DNA from: Paenibacillus alba
GTDB lineage: Bacteria > Bacillota > Bacilli > Paenibacillales > NBRC-103111
DNA: 64,000 nucleotides
Assembly (NCBI RefSeq): GCF_013204855.1
Contig: NZ_JABMKZ010000015.1
Span: 97,218-161,217, forward strand
Direction: 5' to 3'
A model generated the notes under the pieces. The model was given only the letters and a program-made list of their open reading frames with translations. It was not told the DNA's origin and did not search any database. Below, one piece after another: positions 18,388-27,188 of the stretch (its first letter is position 1; each line of letters begins with the position of its first letter). The translations under genes were made by a program, and so were the position numbers.

Positions 18388-18416
18388 ATTGTATGAAAGG
18401 GGGACTGAAATGAAAA
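18388..18416 (-). promoter_or_regulatory. Candidate promoter of the lplBC-type operon
   Basis: On the minus strand TTTTCA (18411-18416) and TACAAT (18388-18393) are 17 bp apart, 49 bp before the LplB-type start. A weak -35 would suit activation by the neighbouring AraC-type regulator. Confidence 0.45.
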
Positions 18417-18511
18417 TAGACATGTTCTGATTTTCGTGCCTTTTCTTGCCATTGGAGAGGTTACAATTTTTAAATAGCGTGCATTTTTTTACGATTGGGC
18501 TACTGTAAAGC

Positions 18512-20848
18512 CTATTCCAGCACGGTTTGTTCATCCGCTTGGATGATCCATTCACGGTATTCGGTCGGTGTCATTCCCGTATATTTCTTGAAAGCCCGCA
18601 GGAAGCTGCGCGCATTCGTGTAGCCCACCAACTCCGAGATGTCGTTCACCTTCCGATGCTTATCGGCAAGAAGCTCCTTGGCGGCGTTGATCCGGATTTC
18701 AATTAAGTAATCGATAAAATTACGCTCCGTTTGTTCCTTGAACAGCTTGCTGATGTAAGGTGGGCTTAATGCAAACTTGTCAGCCAATTGATCGAGCGAA
18801 AATTCACTTTCGTGATAATGCTCGCGAATATACACCAGCATTTTCTCAATGGTTTTATTACTTCCCCGTGAGCTGCGTTTTTCTTCAATTTTCCCAGCTA
18901 ATCCTTCCAAAATGGTAGTGACAATCCATTCCGCATCCTGCCAATTGTCACAATCGTTAATTCGTTGATGGAGATTGCCCATCTCCTCAAGCGCTTGTTC
19001 CGTATCTATGCCGACAGAAGCCACGACCTGCAAAGATTTCATAATCAGCTCGTAAGAAAGCTGCCTGATTAAATCAGGCGATAAGCTGCCGCTTACAGCT
19101 TCATGAAACAGCAGGGAAACGAATTCCCTTAACTTTTCCGTTTCCGTCTGTTTTAATGCTGCGACAATAGGTTCTGTCATCTTGATCAACCGATAGTAGT
19201 CCTGATTGTCCGATTCCAGCAAATCTTCTATGGAAATGACGGAATTGCTGCCGATGACCATTTTGTACTGGAGCGCTTTTTGCGACTCGTCGTACGATTT
19301 GGGAATATCCTTCATCTCTCGATAGCAGTTGCCTACACCAATTGTAATTAGGAGTCCAAATTGCCGTCTCATGACATCAAGAACCATTTCGAGAACCGTC
19401 AAAGCACGCAGATGGTTTTGCTCCTCATCGCCTTCTGCAAAGCTAATAATCATGGCAGATGAGCCTGATCCCAAATCAATGGCCACCCCTGCGTATTCCA
19501 TGTTCAGAAGTTCTTCAGCGACATTGCATAGCGCATAGGTATATAACGTTTCGTCCTTCGGATTGCCCAGCCTCTCTTTCCCAATCTCAACCGTACATAC
19601 GACAAACATCTCAGGAAATAAGCGAATTCCTGGGAAGTCCAGATGGCTGCGAACCGAAGCATACTCTGCCTTGTAGCCGGAGAGGATGTCCATCACAATT
19701 CGCCATTTCAGTACGGGTTTCGAATCGCGAACCTGCTTTTCCAACTGCTCGCGGTCCATGAACATCTGATCGAAAACCGTCTCTAAATAGCCCATGCCGG
19801 CGACGTTTGCAACCGTGCCAAGTTCTGGATGCGTCGTTTTGAACGTTCGCGACATTTTTCCAACCAATTGATCCAACGGTTTAAACGTCCTGCGATTCAC
19901 GATAAACAATACGGTAATGGCAATAGCAATCATGGCGAAAGCAATGGCGATCATGAATTGGCGAGTCGATTCCAACGGCTGATACACCTGCGAATCAGGT
20001 ACCACACTCACAATTCTCCAGCCTGTATAAGCCGAAAGCGTATAAAACACCGATTGTTTGATTCCATCGAGCTTCGTTGTAAAGTGTCCGTTGCCGCTTT
20101 GGCCCATAATTTGCTTGATATAGGGAACGTCCTTCAAATTTGTGTACAACACCGATTTGTCATCATGCGTTACGATGTTCGCTTGGTCGTCAATAATGAA
20201 CGTATGACCGCCTTGCGCGCTATCTTCAAACACATCTTTAATCATCTTATAAAGGACATCTTCTTTCATATTCACCGCAACAAGCCCTTTCCGGTATCCC
20301 GGACTGCTGATGGACGGATAGGGACGAATTAACGTGACGACATCCTGATCTTTTTCGCCATCCCTGCCATCCGATACTTTGTGCGTAGTGATCCACTTCG
20401 AATACCCTTCGATGCCGAGGTAGGGGACTAACCAGTTGTCCACGGATTCATTCCGTTTGAAAAACGTTTTATCGGTCAATATCTCCCCGCTTAGATCCGA
20501 ATACAGCATGACAGAAGAGAACTGTTCGTTGGCATACACTAAAGACTTCAGTTTGTTGGATAAAGCGAAGAAATTCGTATATTTTTGTGACATATCATCA
20601 TAGCTGTCATACATGAAATACACATTTTCCAGTGCTTCCGATACCGTTAACAATTTTTTGTCTGTTTCACGGAATACCAATTCGATTTTATTATCAATCT
20701 GCTTTAACAGAGCGATATGCGTATCTTTCAAATTCTGTTCTAAACGTCCTACCGTTCCGGCGTAAGACATCCAGAAAGTTAAGAGAATAACCGTTATAAA
20801 AACCATGCTGTAAATGATCATGACCCTGCCGGTAATGCTGAATTTCAT
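18512..20848 (-). CDS. Membrane-anchored AraC-family regulator with extracellular sensor domain
   Basis: 778-aa one-protein sensor-regulator of the YesS type. A first membrane helix (about residues 10-30), a roughly 250-residue extracytoplasmic dCache-like domain, a second helix (IAIAFAMIAIAITVLFIV), a cytoplasmic linker, then a double helix-turn-helix AraC domain at the C-terminus (LDQLADKFALSPPYISKLFKEQT and ARSFLRAFKKYTGMTPTEYRE). The ATG at 20848 is preferred to the TTG at 20863, since the GGAGGGG site lies between them. It should sense an extracellular sugar and activate the adjacent transporter operon. On the minus strand TTGACA (20994-20999) and TATAAT (20968-20973) lie upstream but with a long 20-bp spacer. 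Confidence 0.92.
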   Translation of the reverse strand: MKFSITGRVMIIYSMVFITVILLTFWMSYAGTVGRLEQNLKDTHIALLKQIDNKIELVFRETDKKLLTVSEALENVYFMYDSYDDMSQKYTNFFALSNKLKSLVYANEQFSSVMLYSDLSGEILTDKTFFKRNESVDNWLVPYLGIEGYSKWITTHKVSDGRDGEKDQDVVTLIRPYPSISSPGYRKGLVAVNMKEDVLYKMIKDVFEDSAQGGHTFIIDDQANIVTHDDKSVLYTNLKDVPYIKQIMGQSGNGHFTTKLDGIKQSVFYTLSAYTGWRIVSVVPDSQVYQPLESTRQFMIAIAFAMIAIAITVLFIVNRRTFKPLDQLVGKMSRTFKTTHPELGTVANVAGMGYLETVFDQMFMDREQLEKQVRDSKPVLKWRIVMDILSGYKAEYASVRSHLDFPGIRLFPEMFVVCTVEIGKERLGNPKDETLYTYALCNVAEELLNMEYAGVAIDLGSGSSAMIISFAEGDEEQNHLRALTVLEMVLDVMRRQFGLLITIGVGNCYREMKDIPKSYDESQKALQYKMVIGSNSVISIEDLLESDNQDYYRLIKMTEPIVAALKQTETEKLREFVSLLFHEAVSGSLSPDLIRQLSYELIMKSLQVVASVGIDTEQALEEMGNLHQRINDCDNWQDAEWIVTTILEGLAGKIEEKRSSRGSNKTIEKMLVYIREHYHESEFSLDQLADKFALSPPYISKLFKEQTERNFIDYLIEIRINAAKELLADKHRKVNDISELVGYTNARSFLRAFKKYTGMTPTEYREWIIQADEQTVLE

Positions 20849-21148
20849 CGACGACCCCTCCAATTCAAATCAACCGTTCTTTCCTGAGTTCCGCCCGCCT
20901 CTGTTAGACCTGGGTTGTTTAACCATTCGCTAAGAAGTAAATTGTATCCTTTTTACGCTTGGATTAAATTATAAGCTTTGTAGCGTAGGACATTGTCAAT
21001 TCCCTAAGTCGTGGAACTCCCCCGACTTTAGTACAGCTTCATAAACCGCCGCAGGTCCGTTTTCGTCTTTCATTACACAAGCTACAATAAGGACATGAGA
21101 ACGAAGCGAAAGCAAATAAAATGGTTTGATAATCGAGAGGGGAAATAG
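20849..21148. other. Divergent gap between the AraC-type regulator and pspC
   Basis: 300 bp without a supported gene. It holds the possible minus-strand promoter of the regulator (TTGACA and TATAAT at 20968-20999, spacer 20 bp) and a TACAAT at 21083-21088 that could be the -10 of the plus-strand pspC-like gene, with no good -35. Confidence 0.4.
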
Positions 21149-21349
21149 ATGATGAACAAATTATTCAGATCCACCACAGATAGTAAATTAACCGGACTTT
21201 GCGGAGGACTAGCCCAATGGCTGGGGGTCAATCCAACCCTAATTCGACTCGTTGTCGCTGCTGCCGCTCTTTGCAGCTTTGGCACTGTCGCGCTGATCTA
21301 CGTGATCGGCAGTATCCTAGTCCCCAAAGTGCCTTATAGCCACTTTTAA
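21149..21349 (+). CDS. Small PspC-domain membrane protein
   Basis: 66-aa protein that is nearly all PspC domain: KLFRSTTDSKLTGLCGGLAQ followed by WLGVNPTLIRL and one long hydrophobic helix (about residues 32-58). PspC domains take part in envelope-stress sensing. The start is ATG 21149 or 21152, after GAGAGGGG. It is a lone plus-strand gene; the four-palindrome locus B and a bidirectional terminator follow it. Confidence 0.9.
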   Translation: MMNKLFRSTTDSKLTGLCGGLAQWLGVNPTLIRLVVAAAALCSFGTVALIYVIGSILVPKVPYSHF

Positions 21350-21401
21350 TCGGGATTAAGAAAGGGATAACCCTTTCTGTGAAGCAGGTATACATTCTTC
21401 T

Positions 21402-21586
21402 CAGTGGAGTTTGTCCAATGAAATCAGCCCTCAATGGGCTTATTTCAAGCTTTCACTGGAAATAATCCAATCAAATTCTCCATTAAAACCCCAAAATACC
21501 ATCTTAAAGATTATCCATTGGAGTATATCCAGTGAAGTTCATCCTTCAAGCTCTTAAAACCAGCTTGCATTGGAATTATTCCAATG
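21402..21586. repeat. Intergenic four-palindrome element, locus B
   Basis: Lies in the 379-bp gap 21350-21728, which has no gene. Four 19-bp imperfect palindromes, best copy CATTGGAATTATTCCAATG, start at 21402, 21454, 21516 and 21568 (spacings 52, 62, 52). The two halves (21402-21472 and 21516-21586) align directly over about 71 bp with scattered differences, so this locus is a degenerate tandem duplication of a palindrome-spacer-palindrome module. Confidence 0.78.
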
Positions 21587-21675
21587 AAACAAGCCTATCA
21601 CTTCATCCCTGAGACTAAATCTGTCCTGACAGTCTTTTTGGGGGCATGGGAAGGATCGCTCTGGGGTTCCGGCGT

Positions 21676-21727
21676 AAAAAAAAGCTAAGCCACAAAGGTT
21701 ATTCCCTTGTTGACTTAGCTTTTTTTT
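21676..21727. terminator. Bidirectional terminator between pspC and ade
   Basis: AGCTAAG and CTTAGCT stems with A-run and T-run on the two sides (21676-21689 and 21714-21727). It can end the purine operon on the minus strand and the pspC transcript on the plus strand. Confidence 0.82.
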
Positions 21728-21728
21728 A

Positions 21729-23441
21729 CTAGCTTTTTATGATTAGAGGTACGACTTTGCCGTTATTGACGTCGATTAAACCAAAGTCCGTTATTTTAAG
21801 CGCAGGACTAACGGGCAAAGAATGTGTGCTGATGGACATAATCGGATTATAATGACGGTAGCCTAACGATACCATAGCTTTGCACAGCTGCTCTACTTTA
21901 CTGGCCACTTGCTCCAGCGGCTCTTCGGTTAAAATACCGCCAACAGGCAGCTGAAGACTCGCAATCACTTTGCCGTCCTCAACAACGCTGAATCCTCCTT
22001 GGTTGTTGATGACCTCGTTAGCCGCGATCATCATGTCGTGCGGGTTGTGCCCGACAACAAGCAGGTTATGGTTGTCGTGCGAATACGTCGTCGCGACAGC
22101 TCCACGCTTGATCGTATCGCCGCCGATTAAACCATAGGCGCGGTTGCCATTTTTCCCATAGCGTTCAAAAGTCGCGATAAGCCCTTTGCCGCTTTCCTGC
22201 CAGATTAGCTTCCCTTGCCGAACTTCGGCCTCAGCCAGATGCTCCTCCGTGAACGTAGATCCATCCTTCACCATCATGACGCGGCACGCATAGCGATCAT
22301 CCGCAGCTTCGATGTTGACGGAGAAATCCTCTTCCGTTAACGGTGACATCTGAACGCTTTGATAATAATGCGCTGGGAAGGCAGGAGCCTTAGCTGTGAA
22401 CGTGTAAGGTTCATGTACATCGTAAACTTTGCGCCCCTGTTTATAAACTTGCTCAATCGTTAGCTGCTCCAGATTGGAAATCAGCTGGAAATCGCCAATT
22501 TTGCCAGGTGCGATGACGCCGCGGTCATGCATCCGCATCCGTTTGGCTGGAGAAAGCGTACTGGCATAAATCGCCTGTTCCGGCTTCATGCCCATTCCGA
22601 TCGCTTTGCGGACAATGGTGTTCAAGTGCCCCCGCCGCTCGAAGGAATCGGCCATCACATCATCGGTAACGAAGCAAAAATGCTCGGATACCTCATGCTC
22701 TATCAAATACGCCATCACTTCGGGCGTCATCGATTTTTCTTGAATCTCGATAAACATGCCCGCAGCGATCCGGGCTTCCATGCCTTCGATGCTCTGATGC
22801 GTATGATCGGAATCGACACCGCTGTAAATCATCCGATGCAGATCCAAATCCAATAGTTTAGGCACATGCCCTTCAATAATCAGATGAGGATACTGGCTGC
22901 GTATATGCTTGAGAATATGGTTGGTTTTGCTGTCGGGATCTTGAATGACGTCCACATAGTTCATGATTTCGCCTAAACAAATAATACGTTCCGTACGCAG
23001 CAGCTCGTCCAAATCGGCAATTTCAATCGCCCCGCCCGTCGTTTCCATTGAAGTGGCCGGAACCGAGCTGGGAATTGCATAGAACATGTCCGCCACACAC
23101 TGCTGGCTTGCCTTCATGATTTGCTTTACCCCATCGATTCCGAAAACGTTGGCAATCTCATGCGGCTCCGGGACGATCGTCGTAACACCATTGCGGATCA
23201 GCCCGTAAGAGAACGTCTCCGGGGTGACCATGGTGCTTTCGATATGCAGATGGATATCAATAAGGCCAGGGATCATATAACGCCCTTGTCCGTCCAAGCG
23301 TTCGGCGGCTTCGAAGCTATCCGTGCCCCGTTTCCCGATATATAGAAACTTTCCGTCCAAGATGGCTGCGTTGCCTTGGATGAATGTTTTGAAATAACTA
23401 TTATAAATCCTGACATTTTCAATCAGTAAATCGACTTTCAT
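21729..23441 (-). CDS. ade: Adenine deaminase
   Basis: 570-aa amidohydrolase-superfamily enzyme that converts adenine to hypoxanthine and ammonia. The metal-binding HxH lies in GLIDIHLHIESTM (about residues 58-70), and EPHEIANVFG, GHVPKL and SDHTHQSIEG are the expected conserved blocks; the C-terminal substrate lid ending YNPIMSISTHSLPVSPALKITDFG matches family length. It is the last gene of an operon with a nucleoside hydrolase and an ABC importer, so it would process the base released from adenosine. The GGAGG site precedes ATG 23441. Confidence 0.95.
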   Translation of the reverse strand: MKVDLLIENVRIYNSYFKTFIQGNAAILDGKFLYIGKRGTDSFEAAERLDGQGRYMIPGLIDIHLHIESTMVTPETFSYGLIRNGVTTIVPEPHEIANVFGIDGVKQIMKASQQCVADMFYAIPSSVPATSMETTGGAIEIADLDELLRTERIICLGEIMNYVDVIQDPDSKTNHILKHIRSQYPHLIIEGHVPKLLDLDLHRMIYSGVDSDHTHQSIEGMEARIAAGMFIEIQEKSMTPEVMAYLIEHEVSEHFCFVTDDVMADSFERRGHLNTIVRKAIGMGMKPEQAIYASTLSPAKRMRMHDRGVIAPGKIGDFQLISNLEQLTIEQVYKQGRKVYDVHEPYTFTAKAPAFPAHYYQSVQMSPLTEEDFSVNIEAADDRYACRVMMVKDGSTFTEEHLAEAEVRQGKLIWQESGKGLIATFERYGKNGNRAYGLIGGDTIKRGAVATTYSHDNHNLLVVGHNPHDMMIAANEVINNQGGFSVVEDGKVIASLQLPVGGILTEEPLEQVASKVEQLCKAMVSLGYRHYNPIMSISTHSLPVSPALKITDFGLIDVNNGKVVPLIIKS

Positions 23442-23462
23442 ATGACTTCGCCTCCACGTACA

Positions 23463-24524
23463 CTACTCAACTAACACTAATTTCTCACTTGGAAAAAGCA
23501 GCCGAACCTCTTGACCGTTCTGGTAAGGAAGCTCCATTTCTTTATTCACTGTGAAATCACCCAGCTCTGTCTCGACAACGTATTGATAGCTTCTCCCTAG
23601 GAACGTACTGACCTTGATGCGGCCGGTCAATCGGTTTGCTCCTTCTTCCCATTCCTCTAATAAGCCCATTACGACATCATCAGGGCGAATAGCTCCCTTC
23701 TTGCCAGGCTGTTCTCCCTTGCTGGGATGCTTGGATACGGCAAACATATAGTCTTTCACTCTAAGCGCGATCTCTTCGCTGCCTTCAAAGCGGGAATCGA
23801 AAACAATAAAATTCGTAAAGCCGATAAATCGGGCCACGAACTCTGTCTTCGGATATTTGAAAATGGTGGACGGAGCGCCTAGCTGCTCAATAACCCCTTT
23901 ATTCATAATCGCCACCTGATCGGAGATCGAGAAGCACTCTTCCTGATCATGTGACACATAGACCGTCGTAATGCCCAGCTCCTGCTGGATGCGGCGAATC
24001 TCAACCCGCATGTTGACGCGTAGATTGGCATCCAAATTACTTAGCGGCTCATCGAAAAGCAGCAGCTCAGGTTCAATGACGAGCGCTCGTGCGATCGCAA
24101 CCCGCTGTCTTTGGCCTCCTGATAGCTCCTTCGGGAAACGCTTCTCGAAGCCGGACAAGCTCACGATATCCATAATGTTCCGGACACGTCGATCCAGCTC
24201 TGCCCCATTCACTTTGCGCAGACGCAGGCCAAAAGCGATATTATCGTAAATCGACAAATGCGGGAACAAAGCGTAACTCTGGAACACGAATCCGAAGTTT
24301 CGTTTGCTGACAGGCACGCGTGTGTAATCTTTACCGTTCAGTGCGAATTTGCCTTCTTTCGCTTCAATGAATCCGGCGATAAGCCGCAGGGTTGTTGTTT
24401 TCCCGCACCCGCTTGGACCAAGAAGCGAAATCAGACTTCCTTTTTCAACACTTAAATTGAAGTCTTTCAGTATATAATGCTGGTCATAGGCAACCGACAT
24501 GTTTTCCAGTGTTAGCAATGCCAT
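23463..24524 (-). CDS. ABC transporter ATP-binding protein, PotA-like
   Basis: 353-aa ATPase with Walker A GPSGCGKT (residues 36-43), Q-loop in FVFQSYALFPHL, signature LSGGQRQRVAIARAL, Walker B LLLFDEPLSNLD and the switch His in VYVSHDQEE. A C-terminal TOBE-type domain (about 240-353) follows, as in spermidine/putrescine, iron and other PotA/FbpC relatives. The operon context (nucleoside hydrolase and adenine deaminase) argues that the cargo is a purine nucleoside or base rather than a polyamine; that is inference. Confidence 0.9.
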   Translation of the reverse strand: MALLTLENMSVAYDQHYILKDFNLSVEKGSLISLLGPSGCGKTTTLRLIAGFIEAKEGKFALNGKDYTRVPVSKRNFGFVFQSYALFPHLSIYDNIAFGLRLRKVNGAELDRRVRNIMDIVSLSGFEKRFPKELSGGQRQRVAIARALVIEPELLLFDEPLSNLDANLRVNMRVEIRRIQQELGITTVYVSHDQEECFSISDQVAIMNKGVIEQLGAPSTIFKYPKTEFVARFIGFTNFIVFDSRFEGSEEIALRVKDYMFAVSKHPSKGEQPGKKGAIRPDDVVMGLLEEWEEGANRLTGRIKVSTFLGRSYQYVVETELGDFTVNKEMELPYQNGQEVRLLFPSEKLVLVE

Positions 24525-24539
24525 GGGCGTAAGCCTCCG

Positions 24540-25328
24540 TTATCGTTTGGTAAAGTAGGATAGTCCCATCAACCGTTCAATAATGAACATAAGTACCGCA
24601 GTGAAGATCATTAACAGCACAGAAATAGCGGCAATGGTAGGGTCAAAATGGTTCTCCACATAGGTCAGCATCTGTATGGGCAGCGTGCTGAGACCAGGTC
24701 CCGTCATAAAGACGGAGATGTCGACATTATTAAAGGATTCCAAGAAAGCAATCAGAATGGCCGCGATAATACCCGATTTGATATTTGGCAGAACCACTTT
24801 GAAAAAGGTTTTAAACTGACCGGCTCCTAGGCTTAATGCCGCCTCTTCGATGGCAAAATCGAAGTTCGATAAGCTCGATGCCACGACCCGGATGATGAAG
24901 GGCAGCATGATTACCGTATGCCCAATCAACAGTGCGGCATAAATCGGCAGGTGATACGTAATGATCAAGTATTTGAGCATGGTGAACCCAAGCACAATAC
25001 CTGGAATAAGCACCGGGGAAATGAACACAGCGTTCAGTGCTGCCTTTCCCTTAAACTCAAATCGGCTTAACGCGTACGCCGCGGGAATCCCAAGCAGCAA
25101 AGCAAACAAATTGCCGATTAATGAGACGATGATTGACGTGCTGAAGGTCGTCATGAACATCTTGACCTCCAGAATGTTGCGGTACCATTTCAATGAAAAT
25201 CCTGTCGGCGGGAACTTTAGTACACTCCCTGGCTCAAATGAAGCAAAAGCAATAATGACAAGCGGCCCTAGCAAAAATATATAGACAAGAAGCGTAAACA
25301 AGGCCAGCCCTCGATTTTTCTCCCGCAT
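24540..25328 (-). CDS. ABC transporter permease, PotC-like
   Basis: 262-aa inner-membrane permease with six hydrophobic segments and the EAA motif AIEEAALSLGAGQFKTFFKVVLP near residues 158-180. It closely follows the PotB-like gene (4-bp gap), and the ATPase gene begins 15 bp after it. Confidence 0.9.
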   Translation of the reverse strand: MREKNRGLALFTLLVYIFLLGPLVIIAFASFEPGSVLKFPPTGFSLKWYRNILEVKMFMTTFSTSIIVSLIGNLFALLLGIPAAYALSRFEFKGKAALNAVFISPVLIPGIVLGFTMLKYLIITYHLPIYAALLIGHTVIMLPFIIRVVASSLSNFDFAIEEAALSLGAGQFKTFFKVVLPNIKSGIIAAILIAFLESFNNVDISVFMTGPGLSTLPIQMLTYVENHFDPTIAAISVLLMIFTAVLMFIIERLMGLSYFTKR

Positions 25329-25332
25329 ACTT

Positions 25333-26154
25333 CTACCCCTTCGGATTTAATTTAGTTGCCAGTTTGTTCATAAGCGCAATAACCACGAAGGTGATGACGA
25401 TCATGATGACGGCAATGACGGAGGCGAGATACCAATCGTTGAGCGTAATCGCATTCTGATAAAGGAATGTGGAGATGACCCGCTGCTTGCCTCCAAGCAA
25501 AGCCGGCGTGGTATAAGCGGTCAAGCTTCCGACGAAAACGAGAATACTGCCTATGATTAATCCAGGTACACTGAGCGGTACGATGACTTTGACGAACGCG
25601 GTAAACCGATTGGCGCCCAAGCTCTCCGCCGCTTTGATCAGATCAGGATCTATATTCTCAAGAACACCAACCAACGTAATAATAATGAGCGGCAGAAATA
25701 AATGGATCAGACCGATCATCATCGCCGTCGGCGTGTACAAAATATCAAGCGGCTCTTTAATGAGCCCGATCGCGATCAACGCATTGTTGAACAAGCCTTT
25801 TTTCCCTAAAATAATCATCCAGCTAAACGACCTGACAACCGAGCTCGTCAACAGCGGGAAAATCGCTAAAGCAAGCAGAATCGCCTTTTGTCGCGGACCT
25901 TGTTTGGAAATAAAATACGCCACAGGAAATCCAAGCAGCATACAGAGGATGGTCGTTACTAAGCTGACTCGCAGCGTCGTCCACACAATTTTGAGAAAGT
26001 AAGGGTCTTTGAAAAAATTCAAGTACCCGCCAAACGTAAACGTTCCTTTATCGAAAAAGGTCGATCCTATCGTAAGTAGAATCGGTACCACCATGAAAAC
26101 CATCAGGAACAGTAATCCCGGCAGCAAAAGGTAAAATAAGTACGTTTTTTTCAT
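25333..26154 (-). CDS. ABC transporter permease, PotB-like
   Basis: 273-aa permease. N-terminal helix YLFYLLLPGLLFLMVFMVVP, a large periplasmic loop, and the EAA motif LIKAAESLGANRFTAFVKVIVP (about residues 174-195). It pairs with the PotC-like permease. Start ATG 26154 follows CAGGAGC. Confidence 0.9.
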   Translation of the reverse strand: MKKTYLFYLLLPGLLFLMVFMVVPILLTIGSTFFDKGTFTFGGYLNFFKDPYFLKIVWTTLRVSLVTTILCMLLGFPVAYFISKQGPRQKAILLALAIFPLLTSSVVRSFSWMIILGKKGLFNNALIAIGLIKEPLDILYTPTAMMIGLIHLFLPLIIITLVGVLENIDPDLIKAAESLGANRFTAFVKVIVPLSVPGLIIGSILVFVGSLTAYTTPALLGGKQRVISTFLYQNAITLNDWYLASVIAVIMIVITFVVIALMNKLATKLNPKG

Positions 26155-26181
26155 GTAGCTTTGCTCCTGTTCCTGGAATTG

Positions 26182-27114
26182 CTAAGCACGCAGCGTGCGG
26201 ATAAATAGCTCTAGAAATGCGTCAGCTGATACATCGGTACATACGTGAATATTTGGCTCCTTGGACAAGCGATTCTGGAAATCGCATACGGTTTGTCCGT
26301 CGCACAGCTCACTTTTGGTCTCTACATCAACGTAATAGTGACGGGTCGTGACCAACTCTTTATTCAGCGCGACCCCAACGGCAAGAGGATCATGCAGCGC
26401 GCAGGCCTTAACGCCGTTGCGTTCATAATAACGCTTCATATAGTCTGCTGTGCTTTCCTGAATATACCGGCTTATCGGAGAGTCTCCGAGCAGACGAATA
26501 TGTTCGTCGGTCAGCAGCGCTTTCCTCGTTACATCCAGCCCTACAAGCGTTAAAGCTGGAAATCCCGCTTGGAAAACGATTTTGGCCGCTTCGGGATCGA
26601 CGTACATGTTGTACTCCGCTGTTGGCGTTACATTGCCGAAACCCAGAACGACGCCTCCCATCACAATCACTTCCTTCACCTGATGGATCAGCTCCGGGTA
26701 CTTCATAACGGCAATTGCCAGATTGGTCAGCGGCGCCGTCATGACCAGCGTGACTTCTCCAGCGTGCTGGCGCACTTGGTCCACTATGAAGTCCGATGCA
26801 TGTCCCTCGGCCGCCGTCTTATGAACCTCCATATCGCTTAATGCCCCGCCAAGACCGTCACTGCCATGAACGCGATGCTCAAAATACGTCTGGCGCATCA
26901 AAGGCTTGTCTGCCCCTTTAACGACGGGAATCTCATCTTCCTTCCCAAGCAATTGAAGAATCTTGCAGGTGTTCTTGGTCGCTTGCTCAAGTGAAACGTT
27001 TCCGTTCACCGTGGTGATCCCAAGCACATCCATCTCTCCGCTGCGTATAGCCAGTAAAATACCTAGCGCATCGTCCACGCCGGTATCTACATCGAGGATG
27101 ACCTTCTTTGTCAT
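26182..27114 (-). CDS. Inosine/uridine-preferring nucleoside hydrolase family protein
   Basis: 310-aa enzyme expected to split ribonucleosides into base and ribose. The N-terminal calcium-binding signature appears as DVDTGVDDA (D8, D10, D14, D15); the usual Pro after the third Asp region is replaced by Thr, a tolerated change. VIMGGVV, TAEYNMYVDPEAA and HDPLAVGVAL complete the active site. It lies between the binding protein and the permeases in one operon with ade, so imported nucleosides would be cleaved and adenine deaminated. Confidence 0.92.
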   Translation of the reverse strand: MTKKVILDVDTGVDDALGILLAIRSGEMDVLGITTVNGNVSLEQATKNTCKILQLLGKEDEIPVVKGADKPLMRQTYFEHRVHGSDGLGGALSDMEVHKTAAEGHASDFIVDQVRQHAGEVTLVMTAPLTNLAIAVMKYPELIHQVKEVIVMGGVVLGFGNVTPTAEYNMYVDPEAAKIVFQAGFPALTLVGLDVTRKALLTDEHIRLLGDSPISRYIQESTADYMKRYYERNGVKACALHDPLAVGVALNKELVTTRHYYVDVETKSELCDGQTVCDFQNRLSKEPNIHVCTDVSADAFLELFIRTLRA

Positions 27115-27146
27115 GATTAAGCCCCTCTCCTCTCTTCATGAAGAAA

Positions 27147-27178
27147 GCAAAGGCATACACATGCGCATATGCCTTTGC
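27147..27178 (-). repeat. Intercistronic hairpin between binding protein and nucleoside hydrolase
   Basis: GCAAAGGCATA (27147-27157) and TATGCCTTTGC (27168-27178) form an 11-bp stem with a 10-nt loop, 10 bp past the binding-protein stop on the minus strand. Without a good T-run it is more likely an RNA-stability element that raises binding-protein mRNA over the rest of the operon. Confidence 0.6.
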
Positions 27179-27188
27179 ATCGTTTCTT

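Noticed and set aside
21402..21586. Regularly spaced short repeats as a CRISPR array
   Set aside because: Only four imperfect copies, each a self-palindrome, with 33-62 bp between them and no cas genes; the two halves are themselves duplicated, unlike unique spacers.
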